From the NCBI GenBank assembly GCA_020725865.1, contig DYEC01000011.1:230022-294021 (forward strand): DNA of 64,000 bases, in the 5' to 3' direction. This document shows, piece after piece, positions 1-10,721 of the stretch. The notes below the pieces were generated by a model, which was not told where the DNA came from, made no database searches, and worked only from the letters and a program-made list of their open reading frames with translations. The position numbers and the translations under genes were made by a program. The DNA comes from Anaerolinea sp. (GTDB lineage Bacteria > Chloroflexota > Anaerolineae > Anaerolineales > Anaerolineaceae). Every line of letters begins with the position of its first letter. The first letter of the stretch is position 1.

Positions 1-843
1 GATGGCAGAGGTATAACGCCCGTGATACAACTGACGCAGCGGAAGAAGGTATTCTTCCATATTAGGCAGTGTTTCGCCGCCAGAGAAGACAAACATCTTG
101 CCGCCGGTCAATACGGTCATAGCGTTCAACGCCTGTCCGGCGGTGGTATTGGCGTCCGAAGGGTTGCCAATCAGCCAGACATTGATCTGCACGCCCAAAT
201 CACGGGCGCGCGCCGCCAGATTGGGCAGAGCTGCTTGATAGGTCGGCGAAAGCGGTGTGGTGATATAGAGCAACATGCGCTTCATGAAGGGGTCGGCGTT
301 GGGTTCGGTTGCCAGGTCGAGACCTTGTGCCAGACTGTTCAGGCTGGGCCTTGATAATGCCAGATCGGGCTGGTATATCTGAAGCGCCTGTGCCCATTCA
401 TCTGCTCGTTTTGAACGGATGACTTGAAAACCGCTATTGGTGGCGAGCGAAAAGTCATCTTGTGACGCCGCGGATGTGTTGTTCGCCCAGTCCAGTAATG
501 TTTGGCGGGTCAGATCGAACAGGGTAGTATTGTTGAATCTTGTCGCCATCGGCGGCGCGGCGTTGTAGGCGATAATTACCTGGACACCGCGTTCTTCGCG
601 CTCCAATTCACTGAGGGGGCGGATTGAGCCGTTTTCCAGCACGCGTAGCTCATCTGCTCGCAGGTTACCAATGAACTGCCCGCTTTCATCGAAAGCTTCA
701 AAATAGAAGTCCATTTGGGGAAACCTGCTGCTGTCCAGGCTGGTGAGGATGAGCCTGTTGACGGTTTGGGCTGTGGCAGATCGAACAGTAAGTAAGACAA
801 GCAAGAAACAAATAAGGAAGATTGCTTTTTTACAAAGCGGCAT
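1..843 (-). CDS. Secreted VWA-like protein, N-terminal part (cut by window edge)
   Basis: The reading frame is open from an ATG at 843 down to base 1 and continues outside the window, giving the first 281 codons. It starts with a basic n-region and a hydrophobic stretch (KKAIFLICFLLVLLTV) ending near ATAQ, a typical Sec signal peptide. The next segment (FYFEAFDESGQFIGNLRADE, then LRVLENG) resembles the opening of VWFA-related secreted proteins, where a beta-sandwich precedes the von Willebrand A fold. Strand-like segments such as KRMLLYITTPLS and QINVWLIGNP fit such a fold. No Shine-Dalgarno sequence lies in front of the ATG, and an AT-rich TAAAAT/TATAAA stretch sits just upstream, so the transcript may be leaderless. 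The ligand and role are unknown. Confidence 0.7.
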   Translation of the reverse strand, partial: MPLCKKAIFLICFLLVLLTVRSATAQTVNRLILTSLDSSRFPQMDFYFEAFDESGQFIGNLRADELRVLENGSIRPLSELEREERGVQVIIAYNAAPPMATRFNNTTLFDLTRQTLLDWANNTSAASQDDFSLATNSGFQVIRSKRADEWAQALQIYQPDLALSRPSLNSLAQGLDLATEPNADPFMKRMLLYITTPLSPTYQAALPNLAARARDLGVQINVWLIGNPSDANTTAGQALNAMTVLTGGKMFVFSGGETLPNMEEYLLPLRQLYHGRYTSAI

Positions 844-1015
844 AATTTATATTTTAAGCCAGGTTATAGGAAAAGGCGAAGGTTGGTTCTGCCGGTGATT
901 TAAGGTGGCTTCAGGATTTTCATTATACATTTGGGTAAAGTCAGGCGGTTTTGATACGTAATGTTGTATAATGATTTCAGGTGATCGCAATCAGCGGTGA
1001 AGAAAAGGGTGAACG

Positions 1016-1624
1016 ATGGTGAATTTTCTGATAGATCCGAATGTATCATATTTCCTGCTGGTGCTCGGATTGATGTTGGCTGTTCTGGCATTGTTCTCGC
1101 CGGGAACAGGAATTCTGGAGATTGGCGCGGTTGCCCTGCTGGTTCTGGCAGGGTATGGAATCATCAATATCCCCATTAATTTGTGGGCTTTGATCGTACT
1201 GGTGGTTGGCATCTTTCCCTTTTTGCTGGCATTGCGCCGTTCCAAACAATTGGTGTTTCTTGTTCTAGCATTGGCAGCACTGGTGGTAGGTTCGGTGTTC
1301 TTGTTTCGCACGCCCGAAGGTGCACCGGCTGTCAATCCTTTCCTGGCAGGCATTGTTTCACTGGTTGCCGTGCTTTTTTTGTGGTTTGCCGGACGCAAGG
1401 GTATTGAGGCGATTATGCGCACGCCTGACCATAGCCTGGAGCGGCTGATTGGACAGATTGGGCTTGCCCAGAGTGATGTGTTTCAGGAGGGCAGCGTACA
1501 TGTTGCCGGCGAGGTCTGGTCGGCGCGCAGCGAGGCTTATATTGCCAAAGGTAGCCAGGTACGTATCATCGGGCGCGAAGGATTGGTGTTAATCGTTGAG
1601 CCGTTGGAGAAAAACGTTCGGTAA
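1016..1624 (+). CDS. NfeD-family membrane protein
   Basis: This 202-residue protein has about four hydrophobic helices in the first 130 residues. A soluble C-terminal beta-rich domain of about 60 residues follows (GLAQSDVFQEGSVHVAGEVW, later GSQVRIIGREGLVLIVEP), which is the OB-fold pattern of NfeD proteins. It lacks the ClpP-like protease domain of long NfeD forms, so it is a short type. NfeD proteins are encoded beside slipins and are thought to work with them in membrane microdomains; here the slipin gene follows 72 bases later. AAGGGTGA at 1005-1012 is the ribosome binding site. The family assignment is firm, the cellular role is not. Confidence 0.88.
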   Translation: MVNFLIDPNVSYFLLVLGLMLAVLALFSPGTGILEIGAVALLVLAGYGIINIPINLWALIVLVVGIFPFLLALRRSKQLVFLVLALAALVVGSVFLFRTPEGAPAVNPFLAGIVSLVAVLFLWFAGRKGIEAIMRTPDHSLERLIGQIGLAQSDVFQEGSVHVAGEVWSARSEAYIAKGSQVRIIGREGLVLIVEPLEKNVR

Positions 1625-1696
1625 ACCGGAGGCGAAAGAGATTTTCCAACGTGTTTTTGTCAAAAATGATTTAGTTATTTAGTTAAGGAGGCTGAA

Positions 1697-2599
1697 ATGC
1701 AAGATGCTGGTTTATCCGTCTTATGTTTGTTGGGCGTTCTGGTACTGATAGTCATTCTCTTTTTGGCGATGGCGCTCAAGGTAGTACCGGAATACAAGCG
1801 TCTGGTGGTCTTCCGGCTGGGACGATGTATTGGTCAACGTGGACCTGGGTTGGTCATTCTGATCCCGTTTATTGACCGGGGCGTTTCGGTGGATTTGCGC
1901 GAGCAGGTACGGGAAATTCCTGCCCAGACCTCGATCACCGCAGATAACGCGCCCATTTCGATTGACTTCCTGTGGTATTACAAAGTGTTCGATCCAGTGC
2001 AAAGTGTGTTGCAAGTGGGTAACTTTGAGCTGGCGGCACAAGGTATTGCCACCACCACCTTACGCGCCGTAATTGGCGGTATTCTGCTGGATGGTGTACT
2101 TTCGGAGCGGGAGAAAATCAACAATGCCCTGCGTACCCGCTTGGACGAGGTAACCGAACGCTGGGGAGTCAAAGTAACCAACGTTGAAATCCGCGAAATT
2201 GTCCCACCGCGCGAAGTACAGGAAGCGATGAACCGCCAGCTTTCTGCCGAGCGCAACCGCCGCGCGGTGGTAACCGAATCAACCGGCACGCGCGAAGCCG
2301 CCGTCAATGTGGCAGAAGGCGAGCGGCAGGCGGCTGTGCTGCGGGCTGATGGCGAGAAGCAGGCAGCCATCCTGCGGGCAGAAGGCGAGCGGCAGGCGCA
2401 GCTCTTGCGGGCTGAAGGCTATGCGATGGCGCTGGAAAAAATTTACAGCGCCGCGAAACTGATTGATGCCCAGACCATGACGTTGCAATACTTTGAGACA
2501 CTCAAAACCATGTCTGTTAACCCATCTACAAAGTTTATCTTCCCGATGGAATTTACCAGTCTGCTAAGTGATTTCATTGCACGACAGCAAAAGAAGTGA
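1697..2599 (+). CDS. Slipin (SPFH/band 7, stomatin-like) membrane protein
   Basis: An N-terminal membrane helix (about residues 5-27) is followed directly by a typical SPFH core (VVPEYKRLVVFRLGR, GPGLVILIPFIDR, then VDLREQV). The following region is rich in Ala, Glu, Arg and Gln with near-repeats of the type GERQAAVLRADGEKQAAILR, expected to form the coiled coil used for oligomerisation. The end (STKFIFPMEF) matches slipins. A good AAGGAGG lies ten bases before the ATG. Slipins form large homo-oligomers in the membrane and are coupled genetically to NfeD, which precedes this gene. It may influence membrane protein turnover; the exact partner is not visible here. Confidence 0.93.
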   Translation: MQDAGLSVLCLLGVLVLIVILFLAMALKVVPEYKRLVVFRLGRCIGQRGPGLVILIPFIDRGVSVDLREQVREIPAQTSITADNAPISIDFLWYYKVFDPVQSVLQVGNFELAAQGIATTTLRAVIGGILLDGVLSEREKINNALRTRLDEVTERWGVKVTNVEIREIVPPREVQEAMNRQLSAERNRRAVVTESTGTREAAVNVAEGERQAAVLRADGEKQAAILRAEGERQAQLLRAEGYAMALEKIYSAAKLIDAQTMTLQYFETLKTMSVNPSTKFIFPMEFTSLLSDFIARQQKK

Positions 2600-3101
2600 T
2601 GGTTTAGATGCAGAGGGGGCGGCTGTTTCAGGAGAATGGCACACCGCCCCTCAGCCTTTTTCCATTCTCACCGCCACATGGCGCGACGTGGGGGAATTGC
2701 GCGTGTTGGAAGCAGAATGTTTTGGTGAGGATGCCTGGCCCCTGCTGGATGTGATCAGTGTCCTAACCATTGGCGGCATCGTTCGCCTGAAAGCCGTTAT
2801 CCATGAGCGGATGGTTGGGTTTATAGCCGGCGACCCGCGCGAAGAAGATACTGCCTGGATCACCACGCTTGGCGTGCGTGCGCCTTACCGCCGCTTGGGA
2901 ATTGCGACCGCTTTACTGGCGGAATGTGAAAAACAGATGCGGCGACCGGTCATCCGGCTTTGCGTGCGCAAGGACAACCAGCCCGCTTTGCAATTGTATA
3001 CCAAAGCCGGCTACCGCCATGTCTCAGTGTGGTGGAATTACTACCGGGATGGTCAGGATGCTTTTGTATTGGAAAAAAAGCTGGCGGAATTTAATAGTTA
3101 A
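2568..3101 (+). CDS. GNAT-family N-acetyltransferase (RimI-like)
   Basis: The core shows the GNAT fold: RDVGELRVLEAECFGEDAWP at the start, the acetyl-CoA binding motif A (TTLGVRAPYRRLGIATALL, the Q/RxxGxG/A signature) and the C-terminal CVRKDNQPALQLYTKAGYRH typical of RimI-type enzymes. It should transfer an acetyl group from acetyl-CoA to an amine, perhaps a protein N-terminus, but the substrate cannot be read from sequence. The ATG at 2568 overlaps the end of the slipin gene by 32 bases. The first 30 residues look non-conserved, so a later non-ATG start is possible. The overlap suggests co-transcription with nfeD and the slipin gene. Confidence 0.82.
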   Translation: MISLHDSKRSDGLDAEGAAVSGEWHTAPQPFSILTATWRDVGELRVLEAECFGEDAWPLLDVISVLTIGGIVRLKAVIHERMVGFIAGDPREEDTAWITTLGVRAPYRRLGIATALLAECEKQMRRPVIRLCVRKDNQPALQLYTKAGYRHVSVWWNYYRDGQDAFVLEKKLAEFNS

Positions 3102-3443
3102 GGCAAAAAAGGCTAAAGTCTGGTAAAGCAGGCGATCCGCTGATGCGGCGGTTGAACAAAAGGGGGCGAAAAATGTTTACTCTGTGTGGAAAATCTCACC
3201 CGAATTGGTAAAAAGTTGCAGTTGTGTTGCAAATCCTCTGCCCGTTTGAATTCCATTCCGGGGGATTGCTATAATCTTTTAGAGATACCCTTTAATTACA
3301 AAACGTTTCTAAAGTCATCTTTGTTTTCCCAACACGGCGGGGAAAAGCAGGCAGTGAACGGATTCTATAACTTGCTTTGAGGCAGTTTTTACCGGCGCTG
3401 TTTCGGCGCTGGTTACTCATTCTTTGAAAAATGGGAGGTTGAC
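3102..3443 (+). other. Intergenic region holding the protease promoter and leader
   Basis: No convincing gene lies here; a 64-codon open frame at 3186-3380 has no ribosome binding site and no recognisable content. The region carries the promoter listed separately and a leader of about 160 bases before the protease gene. A modest hairpin (arms 3391-3398 and 3406-3413, one G-U pair) lies 30 bases before the start codon without a clear T-run. Confidence 0.5.
3246..3275 (+). promoter_or_regulatory. Sigma-A promoter of the subtilisin-like protease
   Basis: TTGAAT at 3246-3251 and TATAAT at 3270-3275 are separated by 18 bases. The TGC directly before TATAAT makes it an extended -10 promoter, so it should be active even with an imperfect -35. 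Confidence 0.65.
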
Positions 3444-5918
3444 ATGAGAGCTTTGCGTTTGATCCATCTGCTGGCGGGGTTGATGCTGGTCATCGGCTTG
3501 GTTTTTGCGGGTGCAGAGCCTGTAACTGCGGATCGGGCGGCTGAGGCTGAGATCAACCGGGATATGCGCTATATGCCGGGTGAGGTCATTGTTGGATTTT
3601 CCGAAGAATCCCAGCCTCAGCAATATACTGCTCAGGCTTTGGCGCTGGCGGGCGAAGTCGGCGCACAGGTGGCAGAGGTTTCCGGAAACACAGCGTTGCT
3701 GCGTTTTGCGCCGGATACTGATGTTCAGGCGATGGTGGAACAGATTACTGTAATGACTGGTGTCAGTTACGCCGAGCCGAATTACATTAGCTGGATACCG
3801 GAGGATTCAGCGCTGAGAGAACCTGAACCGGTGAGCGAGGTGAAGGTCAAGTTAAATCAAACCGCTGCAAGCGGAGTGCGCGGGCAAAATCTGGCGGCGG
3901 CTCCGGCAGGGACAGAAGATCAGGTCCTTGCTTTCAGCGTCAGCGAGTTGAGTAACATGCGCAGTATCCGCAATGGTAAGAGTGTGCCTACCTTTCCTAC
4001 GGATACGCGGTTGTGGGAAAACTGGGCATGGGATTATGTTCAGGCTGATCTGATCTGGACCGATAGAGCTGTCAATCCGATCGTTTGTGTGGTGGATACC
4101 GGCGTTGATGTCAACCACCCAGATCTGAAAGGACGGGTAATCAACGGACGTGATTTTGTGGATGACGACGAATATCCGAATATTCCGGATGATGACAACG
4201 GGCATGGCACGCATGTTGCAGGGACAATTGCCGCGATCGCCAATAACAAGCGCGGCATTGCTGGTGTTGCGAATGCCAAGGTTCTCGCGGTAAAGGTGCT
4301 TTCATCGCAGGGCTGGGGAACAGCGTTTGATATCGCTCAGGGTATCCGCTATTGTGCAGATAATCCCGCGGTCAGGGTGATCAATATTAGCCTGGGGAGT
4401 TTTGATCCCGATAATACTGAAAAAAACGCTTTGGATTATGCGATTAACACCAAAGGCAAACTGGTGGTGGCAGCCGCGGGTAACGACAGTACAACCCAGC
4501 GTTTCTACCCTGCCGGCTGGTCGGATGACCCGGTTATTGGCGGCGGGTTGATTGCGGTCGCGGCATCCCGTCCGCCTGACAGCCAGATGGATGACGATAA
4601 TCAGGACGGCAAACTATGGGTGGATGTGAACGGCGATGGCTTCGAAGATGAGAATGAGAAGTTTTCGCCCGATCAGTGCGCGGCGGATTTTACCAATTAT
4701 GGCTCATGGGTAGAGATGATCGCTCCGGGTGAGGGTGTGCTTTCAACGCTGCCCGTGTCCTATACATACTATAATAAGTCCTTCCGCGGTTCAGATGTGG
4801 ATAACGATGGTTATGGATTGTATGACGGCACCTCCATGTCCGCGCCGCATGTCTCCGCGGCAGCGGCGCGTGCCTGGAGCGTGTTTCCACTGTACACGAA
4901 TCTGCAAATTGCACAACGTTTGTGGGAGACGGGCGAGGCTCCGGGTGACCTGTGGCTGACGGCTACCGATCCAAATTGGATAGATACCGATCTGGGATAT
5001 GCCGGCGGGGGCTATCTGGGTGAAGCCCCGTTCTGCTGGCCAGAGAGCATGGCAGACGCCCGCTATCTCAATGTTGCCCGGGCGATGGATCGGGGCGCTA
5101 TTCTGGTGATGGCGGTGGATGCAACCAACGGCCTGCCGTTACAGAATGCAGTTGTATATGCGTATGATGCAACCAGCAATGTGTTGAGAGACCGGGCAAT
5201 CGTCAGCCGTGACAGCCACCGTGTGTTCTTAATCAACCTGCCCGGGGAGGGCACAGATTACAATATTTTTCTAAATAAAAGCTACTATACGTATGATTCT
5301 GTGTTCATTGGTCATGCGTATAATGTAGCCGGTTACGCCAACACCGCGGGTTCGCTGTGGGTCGGCGTACCGCGCAGAGGGAAAATCACCGCAGTGGCAA
5401 ACTGGGGTAAGAATACAGACCTCGATTTGTATCTCTGGCTGCCAGAGACCAGTTCACCCGGCGGGGTGGTGGGTTACCGGAGAAAGCCCGATCTTGGTCT
5501 GAATGAATGGGAAGGGGATTTGTCGGATTACCCGCGCGCCCGCTGGAACCGCGAGGGTGGCTCGCGCGATTGGATGGGTATGGAGTCCATCAGCATTGCT
5601 CCGCGCCCTGGCTATTCAAATATTCCCTATTACAACCAGGCGCCGGGCGATACCTATCACTTTCTTCTGCGCGACGTGGCAGGCGACGGTCTGAATAATT
5701 ATGTTATTCTACGTCTGTGGGCAAACGGCAAAATCATTGGCGTCAGCGAGGCATCACCAGTTGCCTGCGCCGGCGGCGAGCCGTGGTGGTATGCCGGCTA
5801 TATGCAGCTCGGCACATACACGGATGTGGGTTTATGCGGTAATGGTGCACCACAACCGGTGGGCATCTGGCCGTATGCCGATGAGCATGTTGTTCAAGGT
5901 GTATCAGAACAACCTTGA
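3444..5918 (+). CDS. Secreted subtilisin-like serine protease (S8) with beta-rich C-terminus
   Basis: An 824-residue exported protease. Residues 1-29 are a signal peptide. Residues about 43-115 look like an S8 propeptide (PGEVIVGFSEESQPQQY ... GVSYAEPNYI). The catalytic triad is complete: Asp218 in VVDTGVDVNHPDL, His254 in NGHGTHVAGTIAA and Ser464 in GTSMSAPHVSAAAA. An insert before the serine is rich in Asp (DDDNQDGKLWVDVNGDGFED and DVDNDGYGLYDG), resembling calcium-binding loops. About 300 further residues form a beta-rich region with aromatic and Asp-rich strands (KNTDLDLYLWLPE) of unknown function. GGGAGG lies ten bases before the ATG. It probably degrades extracellular protein; no dedicated partner gene is adjacent. 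Confidence 0.94.
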   Translation: MRALRLIHLLAGLMLVIGLVFAGAEPVTADRAAEAEINRDMRYMPGEVIVGFSEESQPQQYTAQALALAGEVGAQVAEVSGNTALLRFAPDTDVQAMVEQITVMTGVSYAEPNYISWIPEDSALREPEPVSEVKVKLNQTAASGVRGQNLAAAPAGTEDQVLAFSVSELSNMRSIRNGKSVPTFPTDTRLWENWAWDYVQADLIWTDRAVNPIVCVVDTGVDVNHPDLKGRVINGRDFVDDDEYPNIPDDDNGHGTHVAGTIAAIANNKRGIAGVANAKVLAVKVLSSQGWGTAFDIAQGIRYCADNPAVRVINISLGSFDPDNTEKNALDYAINTKGKLVVAAAGNDSTTQRFYPAGWSDDPVIGGGLIAVAASRPPDSQMDDDNQDGKLWVDVNGDGFEDENEKFSPDQCAADFTNYGSWVEMIAPGEGVLSTLPVSYTYYNKSFRGSDVDNDGYGLYDGTSMSAPHVSAAAARAWSVFPLYTNLQIAQRLWETGEAPGDLWLTATDPNWIDTDLGYAGGGYLGEAPFCWPESMADARYLNVARAMDRGAILVMAVDATNGLPLQNAVVYAYDATSNVLRDRAIVSRDSHRVFLINLPGEGTDYNIFLNKSYYTYDSVFIGHAYNVAGYANTAGSLWVGVPRRGKITAVANWGKNTDLDLYLWLPETSSPGGVVGYRRKPDLGLNEWEGDLSDYPRARWNREGGSRDWMGMESISIAPRPGYSNIPYYNQAPGDTYHFLLRDVAGDGLNNYVILRLWANGKIIGVSEASPVACAGGEPWWYAGYMQLGTYTDVGLCGNGAPQPVGIWPYADEHVVQGVSEQP

Positions 5919-5983
5919 AGAATTTGTTGGTTTGAAATAAATTGCAAAACAGCAACGGAGCAGATGTTTTTCGTTTTTGTAAG

Positions 5984-6012
5984 TTGACATTCCGCTAACT
6001 TTTTACTATTAT
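5984..6012 (+). promoter_or_regulatory. Strong sigma-A promoter of the SWIM-protein gene
   Basis: A perfect TTGACA (5984-5989) and TATTAT (6007-6012) are separated by exactly 17 bases. Transcription should begin near 6019, giving a leader of about 128 bases that contains a terminator-like hairpin. Confidence 0.75.
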
Positions 6013-6018
6013 ATATAC

Positions 6019-6108
6019 AAGGATCGGAGAAACCCGTTATGCGATTATCAGGTTCCGACAAAAGAATATAGCCTGTCAGAGGCACGCGGGTGCGCCGCGT
6101 GCCTTTTT
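6019..6108 (+). ncRNA. Candidate cis-regulatory leader or short RNA ending in a hairpin-T5
   Basis: Between the predicted start of transcription and the terminator at 6081-6108 lies about 60 bases of structured-looking sequence. TCGGA (6023-6027) and ACC (6031-6033) can pair with GGT (6051-6053) and TCCGA (6054-6058). GCCT (6071-6074) can pair with AGGC (6080-6083), which would take bases from the terminator arm and could act as an anti-terminator. This fits an attenuator or a riboswitch of unknown class, or a free short RNA. I do not recognise a known riboswitch core. Confidence 0.4.
6081..6108 (+). terminator. Perfect 9-bp hairpin followed by T5, inside the leader
   Basis: GGCACGCGG (6081-6089) pairs perfectly with CCGCGTGCC (6095-6103) around a 5-base loop, followed at once by TTTTT. 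It is a textbook intrinsic terminator but stands between a strong promoter and the gene at 6147, so it probably attenuates transcription into that gene. Confidence 0.75.
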
Positions 6109-6146
6109 GTACACAAAACAATCACCTGAAAGGAGACGGTAAAAAA

Positions 6147-6386
6147 ATGGATTACGGCATGATTGGCAAACTGGATAAAGCCAAGCGGTATGCCCAGCAG
6201 AAAGATCGCTTTAAGTTCTCCTCTTTTAGTGTTACCATGAATGGCGATAACAACCCGCACGTGATCCGGTATGATGGGGGAAACTGGCAATGCGATTGTG
6301 ATTTCTTCCAGACGCGCGGCCGCTGCAGCCACACGATGGCGCTGGAGATCATTCTTGAAGGAATGCTTCCCGATCAGCAGCAGTAA
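6147..6386 (+). CDS. Small SWIM zinc-finger protein
   Basis: A 79-residue protein whose C-terminal half carries the SWIM signature CxCx(n)CxH: CDCDFFQTRGRCSH. SWIM fingers bind zinc and contact DNA or proteins; they occur in SWI2/SNF2 ATPases, MULE transposases and stand-alone small proteins like this one. The start at 6147 is chosen because AAGGAGA lies nine bases upstream; the longer frame from 6090 would begin inside the terminator hairpin. The gene has its own promoter and a hairpin-containing leader, so it looks regulated. Its partner and target are unknown. Confidence 0.8.
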   Translation: MDYGMIGKLDKAKRYAQQKDRFKFSSFSVTMNGDNNPHVIRYDGGNWQCDCDFFQTRGRCSHTMALEIILEGMLPDQQQ

Positions 6387-6404
6387 AAAAAGATCACCCA
6401 GAAG

Positions 6405-6440
6405 AACAGCGGGAGCATTCTATCAGCTCCCGCTGTTTTG
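6405..6440. terminator. Bidirectional terminator between the SWIM gene and rtcB
   Basis: AACAGCGGGAGC (6405-6416) pairs perfectly over 12 bp with GCTCCCGCTGTT (6426-6437), loop of 9. TTTTG follows on the plus strand. On the minus strand a T7 run follows about 12 bases after the stem. It lies between the two convergent stop codons. Confidence 0.8.
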
Positions 6441-7825
6441 TTAATCGCCGTCATCGGCGCGCCCGCCCATGATGACGATGACCGGTTTGAGGCGGGCAAT
6501 GGTGCGCACCAGAACACCTTCCTGTAATGCCATGACGTGCTCAATGTCTTTATATGCCATGAAAGTTTCATCCGGCGCACGCCGATCCCCAATATGTTGC
6601 GCTCGCGCATGTGGTCGGCGTAAATGCGGTAATCGTATTGTTTACGTGAAGCGTGGCGGCTACGCATCCGTCCGGCACCGTGCGCCGAGGAATTGAGGCT
6701 GTCCGGGTTGCCCAGCCCTTCGACCAGAAAACTATCGGTGCCCGATGAGCCGGGAATGATGCCCACACGTCCGCGCTCGGCGGGTGTGGCGCCTTTGCGG
6801 TGAATCACCAGCCCTTCCTCCAGAAAGGCAAAGTTGTGATGATTTTCCCAGCGTGCAATCTGACGCAACCCGCTGCGCCTCAGAAAGTAGTCATGGATCA
6901 GATGATGGTTTGCCTGGGCGTATCGTCCCATCAACTGCATCACTTCCCAGTATTCCTGCCCGGCGGCGGTATTTAACGGCAGCCATTCATAACCGCGCGG
7001 GATGCCAGTAGCAACGGCACGTGTTTCGCGCACTGCCAAATCCTGATAATAGTGTGCCAGCTTATTGCCGGTTCCACGCGAGCCGGAATGGGTCATAATG
7101 CAGGCAAACTTTGCCCCAACGGGCAGGGGCATCCAGTCTGCTTCGGCAACAACCTCGCCGATCAGCGCGTCAAAGAAATGGTTACCGCCGCCGGAGGAGC
7201 CAAGCTGTTCGTGAGCAAGGGCGCGGTGTTCTCGCAGGGCGGGCAGTTCGCGCCAGAGCGGATCATCCATCACCGGGTGATCGCGGCGGTCTTTTCCCTT
7301 GAAACCCGAACCCACTCCAAAGCTGGAAACCGCCTGCATATCATGGGCGATACGTTCACGGTGCTCGAGCAGCTCTTCCGGTGGTATGTCCAGCACGGTC
7401 AGCGTCATGCGGCAGGCAATGTCATAACCAACGAAAGATGGACTGACCGCATTATCCAACGCAATCACCCCGCCAATGGGCAGGGCATAGCCGGGATGTC
7501 CATCCGGCATGACGGCGGCACGCACTGCCACCGGCAGGCGTGCGGCATGAGTGATCTGCTCAAAGACAGTGTCATCAAAGTCTTCCCGTGGGTCGCCAAA
7601 GAAGACAATCGGCGCGGGCGGGTCGCGCGGGGCAAGCAGGGTATTTTGCGGCGGACCAAAACGGCGTTCAATTTCAGCCAGAATCTGATCATCGGTCAAA
7701 CCTTTTTCATACAATTCCGCCGCAGTGCGGTGCAAAACGGCGTAATCCCGACTGCCCGCGTAGCCGGCTTTGGCAAGCAACGGGTGCAAATTCGCACTGT
7801 TTTTACGAGTCTTCTTTTTACCCAT
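6441..7825 (-). CDS. rtcB: RNA-splicing ligase RtcB with a late -1 frameshift
   Basis: RtcB joins RNA 2',3'-cyclic phosphate and 5'-OH ends using GTP and Mn2+. The family motifs are present in order: MPDGHPGYALPIGG, VGYDIACRM (metal-binding Cys), LGSSGGGNHF, MTHSGSRGTGN, ENHHNFA, GIIPGSSGTDSFLVEG and SSAHGAGRMRSR (the guanylylated His). After GIGVR, near 6571-6575, the frame breaks. The conserved ending (DETFMAYKDIEHVMALQEG and on to MGGRADDGD) is read one base back and stops at 6441, whereas the uncorrected frame runs on with unrelated sequence to 6374. One base has probably been lost, in nature or in sequencing. The start at 7825 (MGKKKTRK) is chosen because a promoter lies just upstream. 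No archease gene is adjacent. Confidence 0.88.
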
Positions 7826-7831
7826 AATTTT

Positions 7832-7860
7832 AAGATAACCATACCGGAGTGGTTTGTCAA
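7832..7860 (-). promoter_or_regulatory. Sigma-A promoter of rtcB, predicted leaderless
   Basis: On the minus strand TTGACA (7860-7855) and TATCTT (7837-7832) are separated by 17 bases. Seven bases after the -10 is the A of the rtcB ATG at 7825. No Shine-Dalgarno sequence precedes that ATG, which supports a leaderless transcript. Confidence 0.65.
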
Positions 7861-7933
7861 TATTAACAAAACTCTTATGCAAAATCCCTCTACAATAGCT
7901 CAATTGAGTAAGCAAAATCCACCCATTCTCTGG

Positions 7934-7939
7934 TAAAAT
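7934..7939 (+). promoter_or_regulatory. Possible extended -10 element for clpC
   Basis: TGGTAAAAT (7931-7939) fits an extended -10 promoter about 90 bases before the clpC start. No good -35 is seen at 16-18 bases, so the call is weak. A second candidate, TTGACA at 7968-7973, lacks a matching -10. Confidence 0.3.
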
Positions 7940-8030
7940 GCTGATAAGGACACGGATCAGACGGTTTGACATTTACCGTTAGACAAGTTGAAAAGTGCCG
8001 TTTGTAGTGTCTTTGAGGAGGTTTTCTAAC

Positions 8031-10532
<2,502 letters not shown>

Positions 10533-10559
10533 AAAGCCGGGTGGTATCCTCCGCTTTTT

Positions 10560-10592
10560 GACCGGTCTCATCTCTTGAGGCCGGTCTTTTTT
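10560..10592 (+). terminator. Intrinsic terminator of clpC
   Basis: GACCGGTCTCA (10560-10570) pairs with TGAGGCCGGTC (10576-10586) over 11 bp with one G-U pair and a 5-base loop, followed by TTTTTT. A weaker outer repeat AAAAAGC/GCTTTTT lies just before it. Confidence 0.9.
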
Positions 10593-10721
10593 GGAAACTG
10601 CTCTGGTCATTTACCTGTTTTTGGGGGATAATAGCGTCAATTCAGGATACGGGAAGCGGGGGCAGGTTGAAAACCTGACCCATAGATGAATTGATGAGGG
10701 TTTCAACCGGGAAGTGGAATG

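Noticed and set aside
3186..3380. 64-codon open frame in the protease leader
   Set aside because: It has no ribosome binding site and overlaps the promoter and leader of the protease gene.
6374..6440. Extended C-terminus of RtcB to 6374
   Set aside because: This tail appears only in the uncorrected frame after the frameshift and crosses the terminator; the conserved ending stops at 6441.
7052..7936. Plus-strand open frame of 294 codons
   Set aside because: It lies antisense to rtcB, whose motifs are clear. The translation has no family features and is a shadow of a GC-rich gene.
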